Assembly: GCA_030686995.1 (NCBI GenBank)
Contig: CM060692.1
Location: forward strand, 16,473,465-16,537,464
DNA length: 64,000 bases
Direction: 5' to 3'
Source: Artemisia argyi
Taxonomy: Eukaryota > Streptophyta > Magnoliopsida > Asterales > Asteraceae
In this document: positions 1-12,126 of the stretch, in pieces
How positions within the stretch are numbered: the first letter of the stretch is position 1
Layout of the letters: every line of letters starts with the position of its first letter
Translations under genes and position numbers: made by a program
Notes under the pieces: generated by a model
What the model saw: the letters and a program-made list of their open reading frames with translations, nothing else
Told to the model about the DNA's origin: nothing
The model's database searches: none

Positions 1-853
1 TATACGTGTTACTTATTTTTATTATTAAAGTACTTGAACGACTGAGAGATTCTATTAGAATTTTGACACGTGTCACATATATTTATTAATAAAGTAGTGG
101 AATCGCCCACTCGTGAACCATTTATTAATAAAGTAGTTGTTTCTAACACCCATTTAGTTCCTATAATGCTTCCTTGTTTTCACTTTAATATGAGAAAGCT
201 TAGCCATTTTTCGAACCTACAAGTGTAAAACCATTTAGTTTGGGAGCTTCTAATATAACATGAGTTATCACTGTAATACAAGCCATTTGGTCATTTTACT
301 TAGAATACATGTCTCTTATAGACTTATAAAGTCGATATTATTCCTAATGTCTAATCATGAGAATTACAAAGAGATAACATGTCTTATAATGAATATTCAT
401 GGTCCATATTTTGTGTCGATGCAAGTGTTTTTGCCTCAATGTTATGATCATCGTGATGGGATAATTCGTGATGTTTGGAGAGGTTCTAGGGCATTCTTAA
501 TCCATCAGTAAATTTCAAAACTAAAATCGATCAGACTCCTATAAGGTAACAAGGGCCGGTCCAAAAATTTCTCGTTTAATTTAAAATATAACCTGTGTAA
601 GGGAGTCACTCTTACTCATAAAGGTAAAAACTGAACACTAAGTCGTAATAAAAATAAACAAAAACAAGAACAAGAATAATGTTTTGTTATCATGGTCAGC
701 TTAAATTAAGATTTTGAGTGGTCTCTAGATTTTGATTAGTGTTTGCTTAGTCATCACAGTAAAAGCTCAGTAGTAAGATATGATGCGTAAAGCAGAAATC
801 CACAAAAGATGTAGATTGGCGGGAACATCATAACCCTGGTTGTCTTTTGGCAC

Positions 854-926
854 CAGTGAGACACCAACTGGAGTGAGCCGAGACTCTCAAACTCTTGACA
901 GTGAGACACCAACTGGAGTGAGCCGA
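854..926. repeat. Short tandem duplication (period about 46 bp)
   Basis: The phrase agtgagacaccaactggag occurs at about 854 and again at about 900, followed both times by tgagccga. This is a simple local duplication with no evident function. Confidence 0.75.
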
Positions 927-1528
927 CACTTTGTCTTACAGATAATTCTTACCTGTATTTGTTCTCCGACTTATGTAAACTAATTGTTTTTGCGGCTTTA
1001 GTTCGTTATTCGGGATTGGTTGGATTTTCATGTATGCATTACCGTTGTTGATACGGAGTAGTGTGATTTTAAATTAGACTTTTGGTAATATTGTATGCTA
1101 GAGTCCATCTTTTTGTTACCGTACTTTAAAAGTTTTAATTATATACTGTAACAAATTTAACTCTAAAACTACCCCTATAGCTCTATAAGTCTATGACAGG
1201 CAAATATATGGAGTATAACCTAGACACAAATACCAACTTAACAAAAGAACAAAATACAATAAAAGAGAAAATTACTATTCCATCATCTTCTTACTTATCT
1301 TTTTCTCTTTCTTCTTCTTCAAAACTCAACAACAATTTCTTCTTCGTGAATTTTAGCCCATTTTGTGCATATGTATCTCCAAGTATAACACTTTCACAGA
1401 ACTAGAAATTTTCAAGAAAATATCACACTTCATCGGTTAAAACCATGTGTGGCACGTGCTACAGGTGGCCAACAGTTAGCTCCGCCCCTGACTCTTGAGC
1501 TCTTATTCACAAAGTCTCTCCAATGAGC

Positions 1529-1626
1529 CATATTCTAATAAGAGTATTTGTTATATTTATATTTATTTTTAATGATTATGTTATGAGATTTACCTCATAT
1601 TCTAATAAGAGTATTTGTTATATTTT
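1529..1626. repeat. Direct repeat of about 30 bp
   Basis: The phrase catattctaataagagtat and the ten bases after it occur at about 1529-1558 and again at 1596-1626. No element ends were found around them. Confidence 0.7.
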
Positions 1627-1884
1627 TTAGTCTAATGCTCGTTCATCTCAAAATAAATATCTTCTTTAATGCAAACATATAGTTTTAACACAAATACAAA
1701 TTTTATAATGTTTATCAATAAAATATTTTTTAAAAAGTTTTACTTTTTATGTCTCAAAATTAATGTCCACTTTTAGATCATACTAAATTTTAGAAAAACA
1801 CACTAATTACACTTATCATCTTTACCAATTAAAATATCTTTCCCAAAGTAGAAATGTAGATATTTATTTAGAATTGACGCAGAT

Positions 1885-1955
1885 GTACTCCTTTCACCCC
1901 GAATTAATAGTGCACGTATTCTTTTGAGATGTCCCAATTTAAGTGTCCACTACTA
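1885..1955. mobile_element. Possible Stowaway-like MITE remnant
   Basis: The text around gtcccaatttaagtgtccac resembles the terminal consensus of many plant mariner/Stowaway MITEs (tactccctccgtcccaa...). A weaker copy in the same orientation lies near 1745-1775. No paired inverted terminus or TA duplication was found, so this is at best a fragment. Confidence 0.3.
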
Positions 1956-2626
1956 CTAATAAATAAAGATGCTGTTTAAAAAAAAATATTAAATAAATAA
2001 ATAAAAGTCTGATCAAATTTATCAAATTAAACTTGCTTAAAAATTATTATTGTAAACTTTAAAGAATAATTTAATTAATTAGTTAAGGGTATCATTATCA
2101 CGGACGGACCTTTGTAGAGACCGGGGAGGGAAATTTTGAGGTTCTACTTATATTTTTAAAAAAGAAATACAACTTTAGCGCTCCCAAATTAAGTGATATA
2201 ACACTTGGTCTTCCTAATAAATTCACCCAAATTTCGTTTATGAATTCACTGACCTACTATAAAAGAAAAGACAATTATAATTATTGTTTTTACAAACTCG
2301 TGCGTTTCTGATTATTTTTTTATTATTTTATTTATTTATTTATTTATTATTTTTTTTGTTTGGCAATTATTTTATGATAGAGAGTAATTTGTATTAATCT
2401 AAAAATAGAAACTTACTTTTACTAGAAAATTTACACACTTTGTAAAGTGAAACTTACATAACGGTATGGAGTACGTAAAAGACAACATGTGGGCACGAGA
2501 AAGACACGACAACACAAAAAACAATGTAATCTAGTTATCTAGTTGTGATCTTTTATCTATGGAGCACGACTGTCGTCCTATGTTTCTAAACTAAAATTCC
2601 CTCCATATTTTGTCGCACCGGAAAAC

Positions 2627-5600
2627 ATGCAACTATCTGCCACCTCAGCAGCATCATCATCAGTAGGATCAAGATTATCACCATTTTTGTCCACTGATCA
2701 TCATCATGTTAATTCTGTAGCATTTAAAACATCATCATCACCTTTGAACTGGAGCTATAATAATACTGGTGGTACTGGTGGGAGCTTGTTGATATGTAGA
2801 AGCTCATTGACACCTCCTAATAGACCTTCTTCACCTTCACCAGCTGCTGCTAATGCTTCTGAATCTGCTAAAGCTCAAGCTGCTGTTGTTGTTGATCTCA
2901 ATGATGCTGATAATGACATTGTTAAACAAGCTCGGGTGTGGTTTCTATCCATCTCTACTTCCTTTTTATGTCTGGTGTTTTTATACAGTGATGGAGTATT
3001 AGTGATTTTATAAGTGTTGTTATCTGTTGTCACACTTGCTTTAAGCTCACTAGTAGTTGTTTGTATTAGACGATAAATATGGATTAGTGATATAGAGGAG
3101 GTGACTCAACGTAGCCACCTATGAGCATCAGACCCGCTGTAATATATTATTAGCCAAACTATATATATAGTATAGCATGAAACCTAATGGACCCAAGCCC
3201 GCAAACGGGCCAATTATTGTCTAGTAGTTTGATACTTTGATTACATTTTAGAAGTGATAATATGATTATTGTGTTTTACGGTTTTAGGGTGTTACGAATT
3301 ATTTGTAAGTAGATTCAAAACAGTTTGAAGTTAGCTTATTACTAGTACTTATTCCAATAACCATAAGCAATCCCGACCAACACACACTCTTGGTAACGGC
3401 AACTAGTCTTGGAATTTAGATAATCAAAATTTGCCAAAAAAAATTATAAGCAAGCACATAGGAAGATGCTCAAATACTATTTGCAACAATGTTTGGAGAA
3501 CTAAGTTGATTGCAATTGAAACCGATTATTGTGACTTTAATAAACAGAATCAGCTGAATTTCATCAGCTTTTGTGTGTTCTCTAAGTCGGGACAACCTAG
3601 AAAATTCTTATTTGTGAAGAACAAAATATTAATCGATTGTTTTTGTTGGAGTGTAATAAGTATCTAAAACTTTGTTTCTGCGAAGAAGTAGAGATCCGCT
3701 GATTGGAAAGCAGCAAGGGCTCATCTTGAGAACGGAATTGTGTATCAAGGCAGAGTTGAAGGATCCAACAGTGGCGGTTTACTAATCCGGTTTTATTCTC
3801 TTGTTGGCTTTCTTCCTTATCCACAATTGAGCCCTTCTCATTATTGCAAAGGTATGTAACCTTTGACTATGATCACAACACACCCTATGCACCTGAAATA
3901 AACATTTCGTGTTTATGTGGTTCAAAAAGCTGTTTATTTCAAGGGACGTCGCTAGGATATCATGTGGTTCTTGTCAGTGCTGTTAGGATATTAAGCTATA
4001 AATCTAGATAGAAAAGTGACTCACATACCTTGGGTGTTGATCAAGATTGTAATTTAGATATGAAAACCGGGTGTTTGGATGCACGTTTACTCTGAGTAGT
4101 GTCATTTAGAAGCTGCAAGTATTTGAGTAAAGTGATTATAATCACTTACCAAAAGCACGTCCTTATTGTCCCCCTGCTCCCCTTTTAAACACGAATTTTT
4201 TATCGTCTCCTTAAGTTGAGTGATAATATATAATACCTTTATTCTTTAGATATATAGCCTCTGTCGATCGCCTAAAAATAATTACACTTATGTGTTCTTT
4301 CTTATAGAGCCAGAAAAGACCATCCAAGAGATCGCGAAAGCATTAGCTGGTTCTCTCATTGCCGTTAAGGTACATTTTTCTGTTGAAATATGTAAACTCT
4401 AAAACATGTTTGGTCTAGTTTAAATATTCCCGTATGCACGAAAAAAGTATTACCGCATCAAGATGCTAACATTTCATTCACTGACCATAAATGGTTAGGT
4501 GATCCTTGCAGAAGAGGAGAAAAGGAAACTGATATTCTCTGAAAAAGAAGCTGCTTGGTCAAAGTATTCCAATTCTGTTAAAATCGGGAATATTTATCAA
4601 GCAAAAGTTGGCTCGGTTGAAGACTACGGCGCCTTTGCTCACTTGCAGTTCCCAGATGGTAACAAGTTTGGGCTCGGGTCAACTTTATCCATTACATGTT
4701 CAAATTCTGCAATTTGAGCTTATGCAATCTTAAATCTAATGCAGGTCTTTATCATCTTACTGGACTTGTACATGTTTCGGAGGTTTCATGGGACTTGGTT
4801 CAAGATGTGAGAGATATTCTGAATGAGGGCGATGATGTGAAGGTCAAAGTCATTGGCGTTGATAGGTGACAATTTTATGTAGTTTTTACTTAACGAATAA
4901 TTTCTCTCGTTAGTCTGTTCTCGTTTTTCATGAACCTCCAGACATCCTTAGATATATAGTCTTATGATTTAATAATAATATGTAGGAATAAATCAAGAAT
5001 CACACTGTCAATAAAGCAACTAGAGGAAGATCCACTGCTAGAAACTTTGGAAAAAGTCATCCCTCAGGTATGACTCGATCGTCGAATCTCATCCTGCAAC
5101 AGTTTTGATTTGGCTTTGTTTATTAAGCAAACGGTCGCTTCTGCTATGTGCAGGATGGTTCGGATGTCAACTCAGACTATGTTATTGAGCCACTTCAAGG
5201 TCTCGAAACAATAGTAGAAGAGCTACTGCGAGAAGACGGGTATGATTAGATTCATCCTTTAGTAACAAGTATCCTAATCTTGAATATACCTTTTATGGTT
5301 TTTCTAACTTACTGATTTGCTAAACCAGAATAATCGATGTAAAGATAACGCGTCAAGGATTTGAGAAACGTGTGGTATCGCAGGATTTACAGCTTTGGTT
5401 GTCTAATGTAAGTTACTTTTGTTACTAATGATAACTTTGAAAGCACTATTAGTTTGGAACTTCTGTTAACCTGTCATTGCTATAGGCACCGCCTAATGGG
5501 AATCAGTTCACTCTTCTTGCTCGAGCCGGCCGACAGGTACACATGCTATTAACATATTGTTTGATCAAGCAAAACTCATACAGGACTACTAGCTCGAAAA

Positions 5601-5932
5601 TATTTACCAAACAAAAAAGTCGGCTCAAGTTTGAGCCAAAAAGTACATAAGTTTATCGACTTGTTGTATAACATGTTCGAGTCAACAATTCTATACAAGT
5701 TTGAGCCAAAAAGTACATAAAGTTTATCGACTTCTTTATGATGATATAAAAGCAGACATACTCTATATAAGTTCGAGTCAGGCAGTCAGCAATGAAAGCT
5801 CAAGTAGTTTGCAGCGTACTACAAATAACATGGCTAAATGTGATTCAGGTACAAGAAATACAGCTAGTAACTTCACTCGATCAAGACGGAATAAAAACTG
5901 CATTACAAAGAGTACTGGAGCGTGTTCCATGA
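2627..5932 (+). CDS. SRRP1: Plastid S1-domain RNA-binding protein (SRRP1-like)
   Basis: Ten exons with GT-AG borders join in frame: 2627-2935, 3692-3851, 4308-4369, 4499-4658, 4745-4865, 4986-5067, 5154-5239, 5329-5407, 5486-5536 and 5849-5932, giving 397 aa. Residues 1 to about 70 are rich in Ser, Thr and Ala and poor in acidic residues, as in a chloroplast transit peptide. A first, weak S1 fold spans about 105-160 (ENGIVYQGRVEG, then GFLPYPQLSP). A canonical S1 domain spans about 204-281 (KVGSVEDYGAF, LTGLVHVSEVSW, SRITLSIKQL). The C-terminus keeps the conserved blocks QGFEKRVVSQDLQLWLSN and ALQRVLERVP. Order, length and C-terminal blocks match Arabidopsis At3g23700 (SRRP1), a plastid protein that binds RNA and affects intron splicing and 5S rRNA processing; that role is family knowledge. 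No break is seen. The ATG was chosen because it opens the transit-like region; the 5' UTR is not defined. Confidence 0.9.
5625..5733. repeat. Imperfect tandem duplication in SRRP1-like intron 9
   Basis: The phrase caagtttgagccaaaaag followed by tacataa and gtttatcgactt occurs at about 5625 and again at about 5697. It lies in the last intron of the S1-domain gene and does not touch a splice site. Confidence 0.7.
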
Positions 5933-6074
5933 GTCTCAGACACGATTTTTACAAGTACTTGATATACGTGAATTATTACCGTTTCCTACTTATTGTACAG
6001 AAACCACATTAAACCTGTAACTATTCTTTTCACTGATGTCTGGTAATCTTTACTCGATTCATAGCATCAGCATC

Positions 6075-6080
6075 TTTATT
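6075..6080 (-). terminator. Candidate poly(A) signal of the OBAP gene
   Basis: AATAAA reads on the minus strand about 32 nt past the OBAP stop codon. It lies in the 179-bp gap between the two convergent genes, so the two 3' UTRs probably overlap or abut. Confidence 0.45.
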
Positions 6081-6111
6081 ACAAAGCAAAGACTTACCAC
6101 AGTGGTACATC

Positions 6112-9100
6112 TTAAACGAAAACTCTAGGAACAGGTTCGAGACTAGGGTGGCCAGAAGGCTTGCATTCGATCTCTCGTAGTACTGTCTTGAGTCCGACTC
6201 CAGCTGCATTTGCTTTTGGATGAATTCCTTGAGATAAACCCTCCATGTATGCTCGGTTTTCCCTTTCCTTTTGGTAGTGGACACCAAAGCGAGACTCCAC
6301 TTCTGTAAACAATCGATTCCAGTTATCTATTAGTAGCATTCATGCATATATGATGCAAGTTCAACTAAGTCTGCCAAAAGAAAGACAGAGCTGAGCTCTA
6401 GCATCTTAGGCTGAGCTCAAACTCGTCTAGATAAGCTCGATGAGCCTTAATGAATATTCGAAGCTTAGAGTTTTGCTTGATGAGCCCAAAACTATATTTT
6501 TGAGAAAATTGCATGAATAGTCTGCGTTTTTGCTCAAAATTACGGAATCTGTCCCTTGCCTATATTAATTACGAATATGGTTCATAAGAAACACTCTTAG
6601 CTCTTACATTTGGTCATTCAAAGTATGCAAGTATTTTCACATTTGATCTTTGATTGATAGGGACCAAACATGAAAGCACAACGTGATTCTAAAACTATAT
6701 CTGACATATATCGGCCTAAATTTTGAGCTAACCACATGGGTCATTATTTGCCTAAATTTTGAGCTAACCACATGGGCCATTATTTATGAAACTTAGTTGA
6801 AGCATTTAAGGTTGGAGTTCGACTTGTTCTACATGTTTCAAGCTTGTGACTTTTCCTACTTAAACATTACACGTTTCGTTTATATCAAATAACGATAAAA
6901 ATTAAACTCGTTAGGAGTCATCATAAAACAATACCTCTAGCAAGGTTAGGATACAGTTGACCATCTCGCGTTAAAGCCATCATAACTTGAGGCAAACCAA
7001 GCGGCAACTCATCACCTCTATCCACTTGCCAAAAATGAAAAGTTTTCCCATAAGTTTTCGCCACTTTTTCAAGATCTTGTCGCTCAACAGGACCAGGAAC
7101 ACCAGGGAGAAACAGCACACCACTCTTAACCTCGTACTCATGGCTATGCCACATTGGTTTTTCGGAATCTGGTAATGTCAAAAACAGTTCTTCTGTTACT
7201 ATGTATTCGACTCCTATCAAACGAGCATCTGCGTCTGGTCGGTCATAGATTAAGCATTGTCGCATTTCTTCGTTTTGATGGGCGCAATAGTGGTGTGCTT
7301 CCACTTGTCGTGTCATGTCATCAGCATAGAAGTGAAACCTTACGAAAATTTAAGATCAATAGTAAATTAGTTACTGTTAGTTAATTTTTTCATAATTACG
7401 CATAAAAAATTATCAAGATCATCATTATACACATATATACATTTGTCATGTAAGAGCAAAAACTTATGGGGTACATGATTCTATGCATAAAAAATCTTAC
7501 TGAAGCAAAATGATCGCGATTAAATAAAAATCACATTTGTTCTAAAAATATCAAAATAAACGAGCAAAGTTGACTATGGGATTCGAATAATTATTCGCAC
7601 CCCTCCTTAATGAATTCCGGCACCCCCCCTCTTTTTTATTATTTTTATTTATTTATTTTTATTTTTATTATTTTGTTTTATTATAGAACTAAGGAACTGA
7701 AAGTCCGGAAAAAAAATATAAAGTTTGATTAGTCAAAAGTATTAAAAAAACTATAAATACATAACATAAAACGATAAAAGAATTGCCTTAGTCTTATACT
7801 GCTATTATCATGCCTTATAGTGTGTAAAAGCGAGGCATGAGGGTGCCATTATCATGCACGCATGTGTGATGATACAAAATTCGTAATAATTTGAAACTGG
7901 GAATCATCATAAAAAAAAATATGTTTTGGTGTATCATTATACAAAAGTAGTAAAGTACCGTAACAATTCAAATATATGAGAAAACTCTAGCGTAAGAAAG
8001 AGCAGACAAGTGTTCAACAAAGACATTGCACCCATGTAACAATTATTACTTATCATAAAATTAAGTTGATTAGGCAAACTTATAAAAGTTGGTGAGTGAG
8101 TCATCATTCTCGTTGAAAAATAAAGAAGTTTCAATCATTAATAAGTGATACAAATAATGTTAGAAATTTTATTAATTAGTGATTATTGTTAGTGTAGTAG
8201 TATTTAGGGCCCGTTTGGTTGGGTAGTATCGGAATGAAACTATGACTTTCAAAGTCATAGTGGGTGTTTAGTTTGTGGGTCCGGTAATGAAAGGGGTATA
8301 TCATAGTCATAGATTCATTACTCATCAATTTGGTGTCTATGAAATCCATTCCCGCGGGCACTTTTTTTCTACTGCATACTTCAAATATCTATACACTTTT
8401 TCATACCATATTTTATCAACCAAATATAAACAATCGTAATCATACACTTTTTCATATCCATTGTCATTCTACCACATTCTCAATCCGATACCCATTGTCA
8501 TTCTTAGCAACAAACCAAACGGGCCCTTAGCGTTATCATAGTTTGTATTGAGCCAAACCGGTTTGATTACGAGTATTATTTATATTGTATTTAAACTCAT
8601 TATTTAGTTTGACACGGTTTATGTCAAATTTTGTAATTCTCATAATAGAGTAGCGAGTGTCAATATAACATAAATCTATATCTATACTATATTATAATAT
8701 ATATGAGACTATTTTATAATTAAAAAGCTTAAAATTCAGACTTTTTAAGACTTTTTTTATTGCTTATAATAGAAATATTTCAAAATTAATTTTCAAAATT
8801 AATTTGTTAAGAAGCATGTTGGTCAGTAAATTTGTAAGAAAAAGGTTGGCTGTTCAAACTAAAATTATTTGGCTTAACAATCTATAATATACCCACTTAT
8901 AAAGTATGAAACCAAGTAAACGTGTAACCGAATAACATAAAATATAATCACAGGGTACCCGCGCGACCGTTCTAGTAATATTAAATGATCAAACAAGATT
9001 GAGCCAATACAAACAATGCTAATACTAAATACTAGTCCATTGACAATTATAACCTTTTTCACACGATCTTCCTCTTCTTCTATGCTCCTATACAATTATA

Positions 9101-9398
9101 CAAATTAACAACATTATAAATCTATTTTAGGGTGGCTCAACATCTAAAAAGCAAAATCATATACGTCCTAGCAAAAGGTTTTCTTGTGGCATTTTCATTA
9201 TTAGATAAAATTTCTAGATCCGCCACTGAAACAGACTAAAATAATATTAACATAAACTTACGCGCAAAGGTGTTGGTGGATCTTTTTAGTTGGGCCAAAC
9301 GACTGAATGGTCGAGGCAGCGGTATCCACGATCGAAGTACCGATTTTGGTCTTCTCACCAGGGACGTCAGGGTGTGTTGGTGCATGAATAGGTTCCAT
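6112..9398 (-). CDS. OBAP1: Oil-body-associated protein (OBAP, DUF1264)
   Basis: Three minus-strand exons join in frame: 9398-9262, 7338-6935 and 6302-6112 (stop TAA at 6114-6112), giving 243 aa, the usual OBAP1 length. Exon 1 encodes a 45-residue head ending IHQHLC. Exon 2 begins [18 protein letters not shown] and carries the conserved core, including [42 protein letters not shown] and [11 protein letters not shown]. Exon 3 has [16 protein letters not shown] and ends PRVFV. This is the DUF1264 family. Its plant members sit on seed oil bodies and OBAP1 is needed for normal oil-body formation in Arabidopsis (family knowledge). Intron 1 is long (1923 bp) and carries a Tourist-like MITE and a Helitron-like fragment. 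The frame is intact. The gene is convergent with the S1-domain gene, 179 bp between stop codons. Which OBAP paralogue it is remains open. Confidence 0.92.
6714..6776. repeat. 36-bp-period direct repeat in OBAP intron 2
   Basis: The phrase cctaaattttgagctaacca followed by catggg occurs at about 6715 and again at about 6751. Confidence 0.8.
8207..8526. mobile_element. Tourist-like (PIF/Harbinger) MITE in OBAP intron 1
   Basis: The 320-bp unit starts GGGCCCGTTTGGTT and ends with its reverse complement AACCAAACGGGCCC. It is flanked by TTA at 8204-8206 and at 8527-8529, the 3-bp target duplication expected for PIF/Harbinger. The terminal sequence has the GTTTGGTT core common in Tourist MITEs. It encodes nothing credible. 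Confidence 0.85.
8675..8975. mobile_element. Small Helitron-like fragment in OBAP intron 1
   Basis: The left side reads TCTATATCTATACTATATTA, like Helitron 5' ends of the TCTATACTA type, preceded by A. The right side reads gggtacccgcgcgaccgttCTAG followed by T, resembling a Helitron 3' end, although only half of the usual GC-rich hairpin is present. The A/T flanks fit Helitron insertion. Confidence 0.5.
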
Positions 9399-9521
9399 TT
9401 TTTTTTTACTACGTTATTATCAGGTTACAATTTTCTTGTTTTGTTGAGATATGATCAAAGTTGATGAAGGGTCATGTCATAAAATTCGGTGAATGAGTGG
9501 GTGGTGAGCTATGAAGTGTGA

Positions 9522-9570
9522 CACGTGGCAATGAAAGTGGACACAGGTGGCATGTTGTGGTTGCCACGTG
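9522..9570 (-). promoter_or_regulatory. Two G-box/ABRE cores upstream of OBAP
   Basis: Perfect CACGTG cores lie at 9522-9527 (gacacgtggca) and 9565-9570 (gccacgtggca), 124-172 bp upstream of the OBAP start codon. ACGTGGC is the classical abscisic-acid response element bound by bZIP factors of the ABI5/AREB class. This fits a seed-expressed oil-body gene. Whether they lie in the promoter or the 5' leader depends on the transcription start, which is not resolved. Confidence 0.65.
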
Positions 9571-9689
9571 GCAAGGGACGAGTCATGTGTTTCCTTAAAA
9601 AGTTGAATGAGATTTTTGTTGTTTGACTTTTTCTCTTGAATGGAAAGTTGTGTTAGGAGCATGACATGTGTAGTTTGAATTCTTTTATA

Positions 9690-10486
9690 ACATTGGCTTG
9701 ATGCTATGTCATTTTGGATTTTTTTTTTTTTTTCCTCCGAAAAACAAGGCTTTTAATAAAACACTTTCGAGAAAGAGGTCAAGAAATAAAAACACAGTTA
9801 AAGTGGAAGTAAACTAAACTCAAAAAGACGGGTTATAATAATAAAGCGCTAAGGAATACCTAACATCAAAACTAGAGGTGATAATTTATGCCTGAAATAA
9901 AAAAAATTGGCTAATTTTGACTACTTATTAAAATACTTTGGCACATTTAGCTCATTCATTTTTCTGAAATGGCATATTTAGCCAATTGAAAAATCAAATG
10001 ACCACTAACGTGCACATATTCTCTTAATTGAAGAACATTATAATCGTTTTTAAAAAAAAACTAATATATATAATATATTTAATTTTTTAAATATAAATGA
10101 AGTATTACGTTTAATGAATTTATTTCGTTATTTTTAGTTTTCTATAAAGCGATTTGTATAAAATACGCCCGTTTGGCCGTGCCCGTTCTAGCCCGTGCCC
10201 ATTCTAACCCGTTACTGTTCTAGCCCGTGCCCGTGCCCGCTCAGCCCACCCATTTTGCCACCTCTAAATTCAAAACATACTAAAGACGTCTTTAAGAGCC
10301 AAAACCCATCTACCCCAATTTAAATTATCTTTTTTGAAAGAGATAGTTGTTGAATTTGCAAGAATATATCTTCAATCAAAATTGTGTCTTTTTCATTGTT
10401 GGAGTATGATATTGATTTATCTTTTAGTCTAAAGTTAATTGCTTAAGTAACATGATCACTCGTTAGAGAATACACTCAAAATCTTT
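9690..10486. other. Intergenic, no gene seen
   Basis: There is a T-run near 9720, AT-rich text, and a short tract near 10165-10250 with repeated cccgt and gcccgt words. No open frame or element ends could be supported. Confidence 0.5.
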
Positions 10487-10535
10487 GGTCTAGTGCTAAG
10501 AGATAGTGGTTTTAAGTTTTGTCAAAAACATTTGT
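10487..10535 (+). repeat. tRNA-like SINE head (copy 1)
   Basis: TGGTCTAGTGC (10487-10497) resembles a pol III A box and ggttttaagttttgtc (from 10508) a degenerate B box. A second diverged copy with the same downstream text lies at 21701. Together they suggest a dispersed tRNA-derived repeat family. Confidence 0.4.
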
Positions 10536-10550
10536 GAGATGATTGTATAA

Positions 10551-11167
10551 GAGCATTGGGTGCGGTTGAGTTGTGGAGCTCGTGTCGTGGGCAAAAAGTG
10601 CTGCCACGTCAGCAAAAAAGCTCCATGGTACCAGAAATCCCACGGCACCATATTTCAGGGGTATCGGTTGGCACCAGAATTTCTGATGCCGTCGGTCAAT
10701 TTTTTTTTTCTTTTACTTAAATTAAAATATACACAATATAAACTAAAATAAACTTCATTAAAATTAAAAACAAACATTACATATAAAAAACACACATTAC
10801 AATAAAAAAAATACAAACTAATTAAGATACTTAAACATAAACTACGATTAAACTAAACTACGAATCAATAAAACGAATCATCCGACACGTAGCCCTCGTG
10901 ACTCGAATAGGAATTGTGTGAGAAATCTTTAAAAGAGGGTTAAAATTATATTTTTATTTATTTACTTTTTTTTTCGAAAACACACCCATTTAAGGCTAAA
11001 GTAGCCGTTATTTTTGAAATTCAAACACATTCAATGTTCAAAATTCAAGGAAAAAAAAGCGATGGCGCTGAGCTATCACCACGGCGCCACCTCCGGTACG
11101 GTGCACCGTCGTGAAAACTCGGCTGGTAGTGACGACGCCAGCGATGACTCAACCATACCCCATCCCC
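10551..11167 (-). mobile_element. Deleted PIF/Harbinger-type element
   Basis: The left end gagcattgggtgcggttgag and the reverse complement of the right end, ggggatggggtatggttgag, match at about 15 of 20 positions. TAA flanks both sides (10548-10550 and 11168-11170). A paralogous empty site at about 21780 (gtgagatgacgtgtaa) lacks the element. On the minus strand near 10930-10870 a short frame reads SHNSYSSHEGYVSDDSFY and then a stop, probably the C-terminal tail of a lost element protein. Near 11060-11150 there is GC-rich sequence of unknown origin. Confidence 0.7.
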
Positions 11168-11170
11168 TAA

Positions 11171-12117
11171 GTGTGTAAAAAATTATCGAAAAAGAAAAAC
11201 CAAAATCGAACTCAAAAACTTTTTATGAAGCACATTTAGTGATTTAACACTAGAAGGAAGCTTATTTCTGTAAAGAATAATATTTTGCAAGGTTTTCAAG
11301 ATCGAGATTTTACTAAGGATCGTTTATGTTTTTGCAAGATCAAAATCGTATGATCAAATAGGGATCCTAAGATTCTACTATAATATCATTTTCTTAATAG
11401 TCTTTTTAATATTATTCAAATTTACAAATTATTACTACTTATATATAATAAACACAAATTTATATAAATATTTCATGAAAATATTGTCCTAGGTTATGAT
11501 ATCAAATGTTTAAAAATATTAACATGTTTTTTTTAAATTCTATAATCATAATTTATAACTTTGTAGTTTTTTAGTTTGTGGTTAAGATCAGAATCTTATA
11601 AGATTCAAGCATGCTAAAATCCTATGTATAATTCGAATCGTTTTGCTTTGTAGTTCGTAAAATCGTAAAATATTAGGATTAGAATTGGGATGTTAACAAT
11701 TACGAAAAATTCTATTTCTCGAGTTCCAGAAATTTTCAATGAGGCATAAAAGATAGTATTTCTTAAACACTTTTTGCCTAAACGTCAAAATACGGGTTAA
11801 TAAAAAAATGAACAGGTTGAAGAAGTCTAACAGACCTAAACATAAGTCAAACACTCTTTTTATTTCTTGTTTTTGATATTTGTCACAATCATAAGTTTAA
11901 ATTTAGCATAATTTTCTTATTTATTCAAGTATAGTACAAATAGATCATTAATACTATCCATCTAGTTTATAATAAGTTCATATCATGCCATTATCAAATT
12001 TCTATAAATAATTACTCAATAGTCAATATAAACTTACTTCTCAAACACTATAATTCTCATAAGTCAATAATTGTACCTCACTAATAGTAGTTTTTAATTT
12101 TTATGATTCTATTATCT
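11171..12117. repeat. Diverged repeat segment (copy 1), paralogous to 21785-22281
   Basis: Many stretches match in order between this segment and 21785-22281, including aaattatcgaaaaagaaaaa, actttttgc, gtcacaatcataagtttaaa, gccattatcaaatttctata and aaacttacttctcaaa. The middle part (about 11300-11700) has no counterpart. Encoded function: none seen. Confidence 0.65.
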
Positions 12118-12126
12118 TAATTTTTA

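Larger units (their letters stand above)
1..2626. other. Intergenic DNA upstream of the SRRP1-like gene
   Basis: No gene is recognised here. The stretch is AT-rich with short open frames that match no family I know (the longest, 260-511, has no recognisable motif and no codon pattern). It holds short direct repeats and a possible Stowaway-like MITE remnant, listed separately. The last few hundred bases must contain the promoter and 5' UTR of the gene at 2627, but no convincing TATA box stands out. Confidence 0.5.

Noticed and set aside
6921..7316. OBAP starting at the internal Met of exon 2
   Set aside because: Exon 1 at 9398-9262 and the split codon at the intron fit the family's normal N-terminus, so the internal Met is not the start.
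8330..8530. 66-codon frame
   Set aside because: It lies inside the Tourist-like MITE and spans its inverted terminus.
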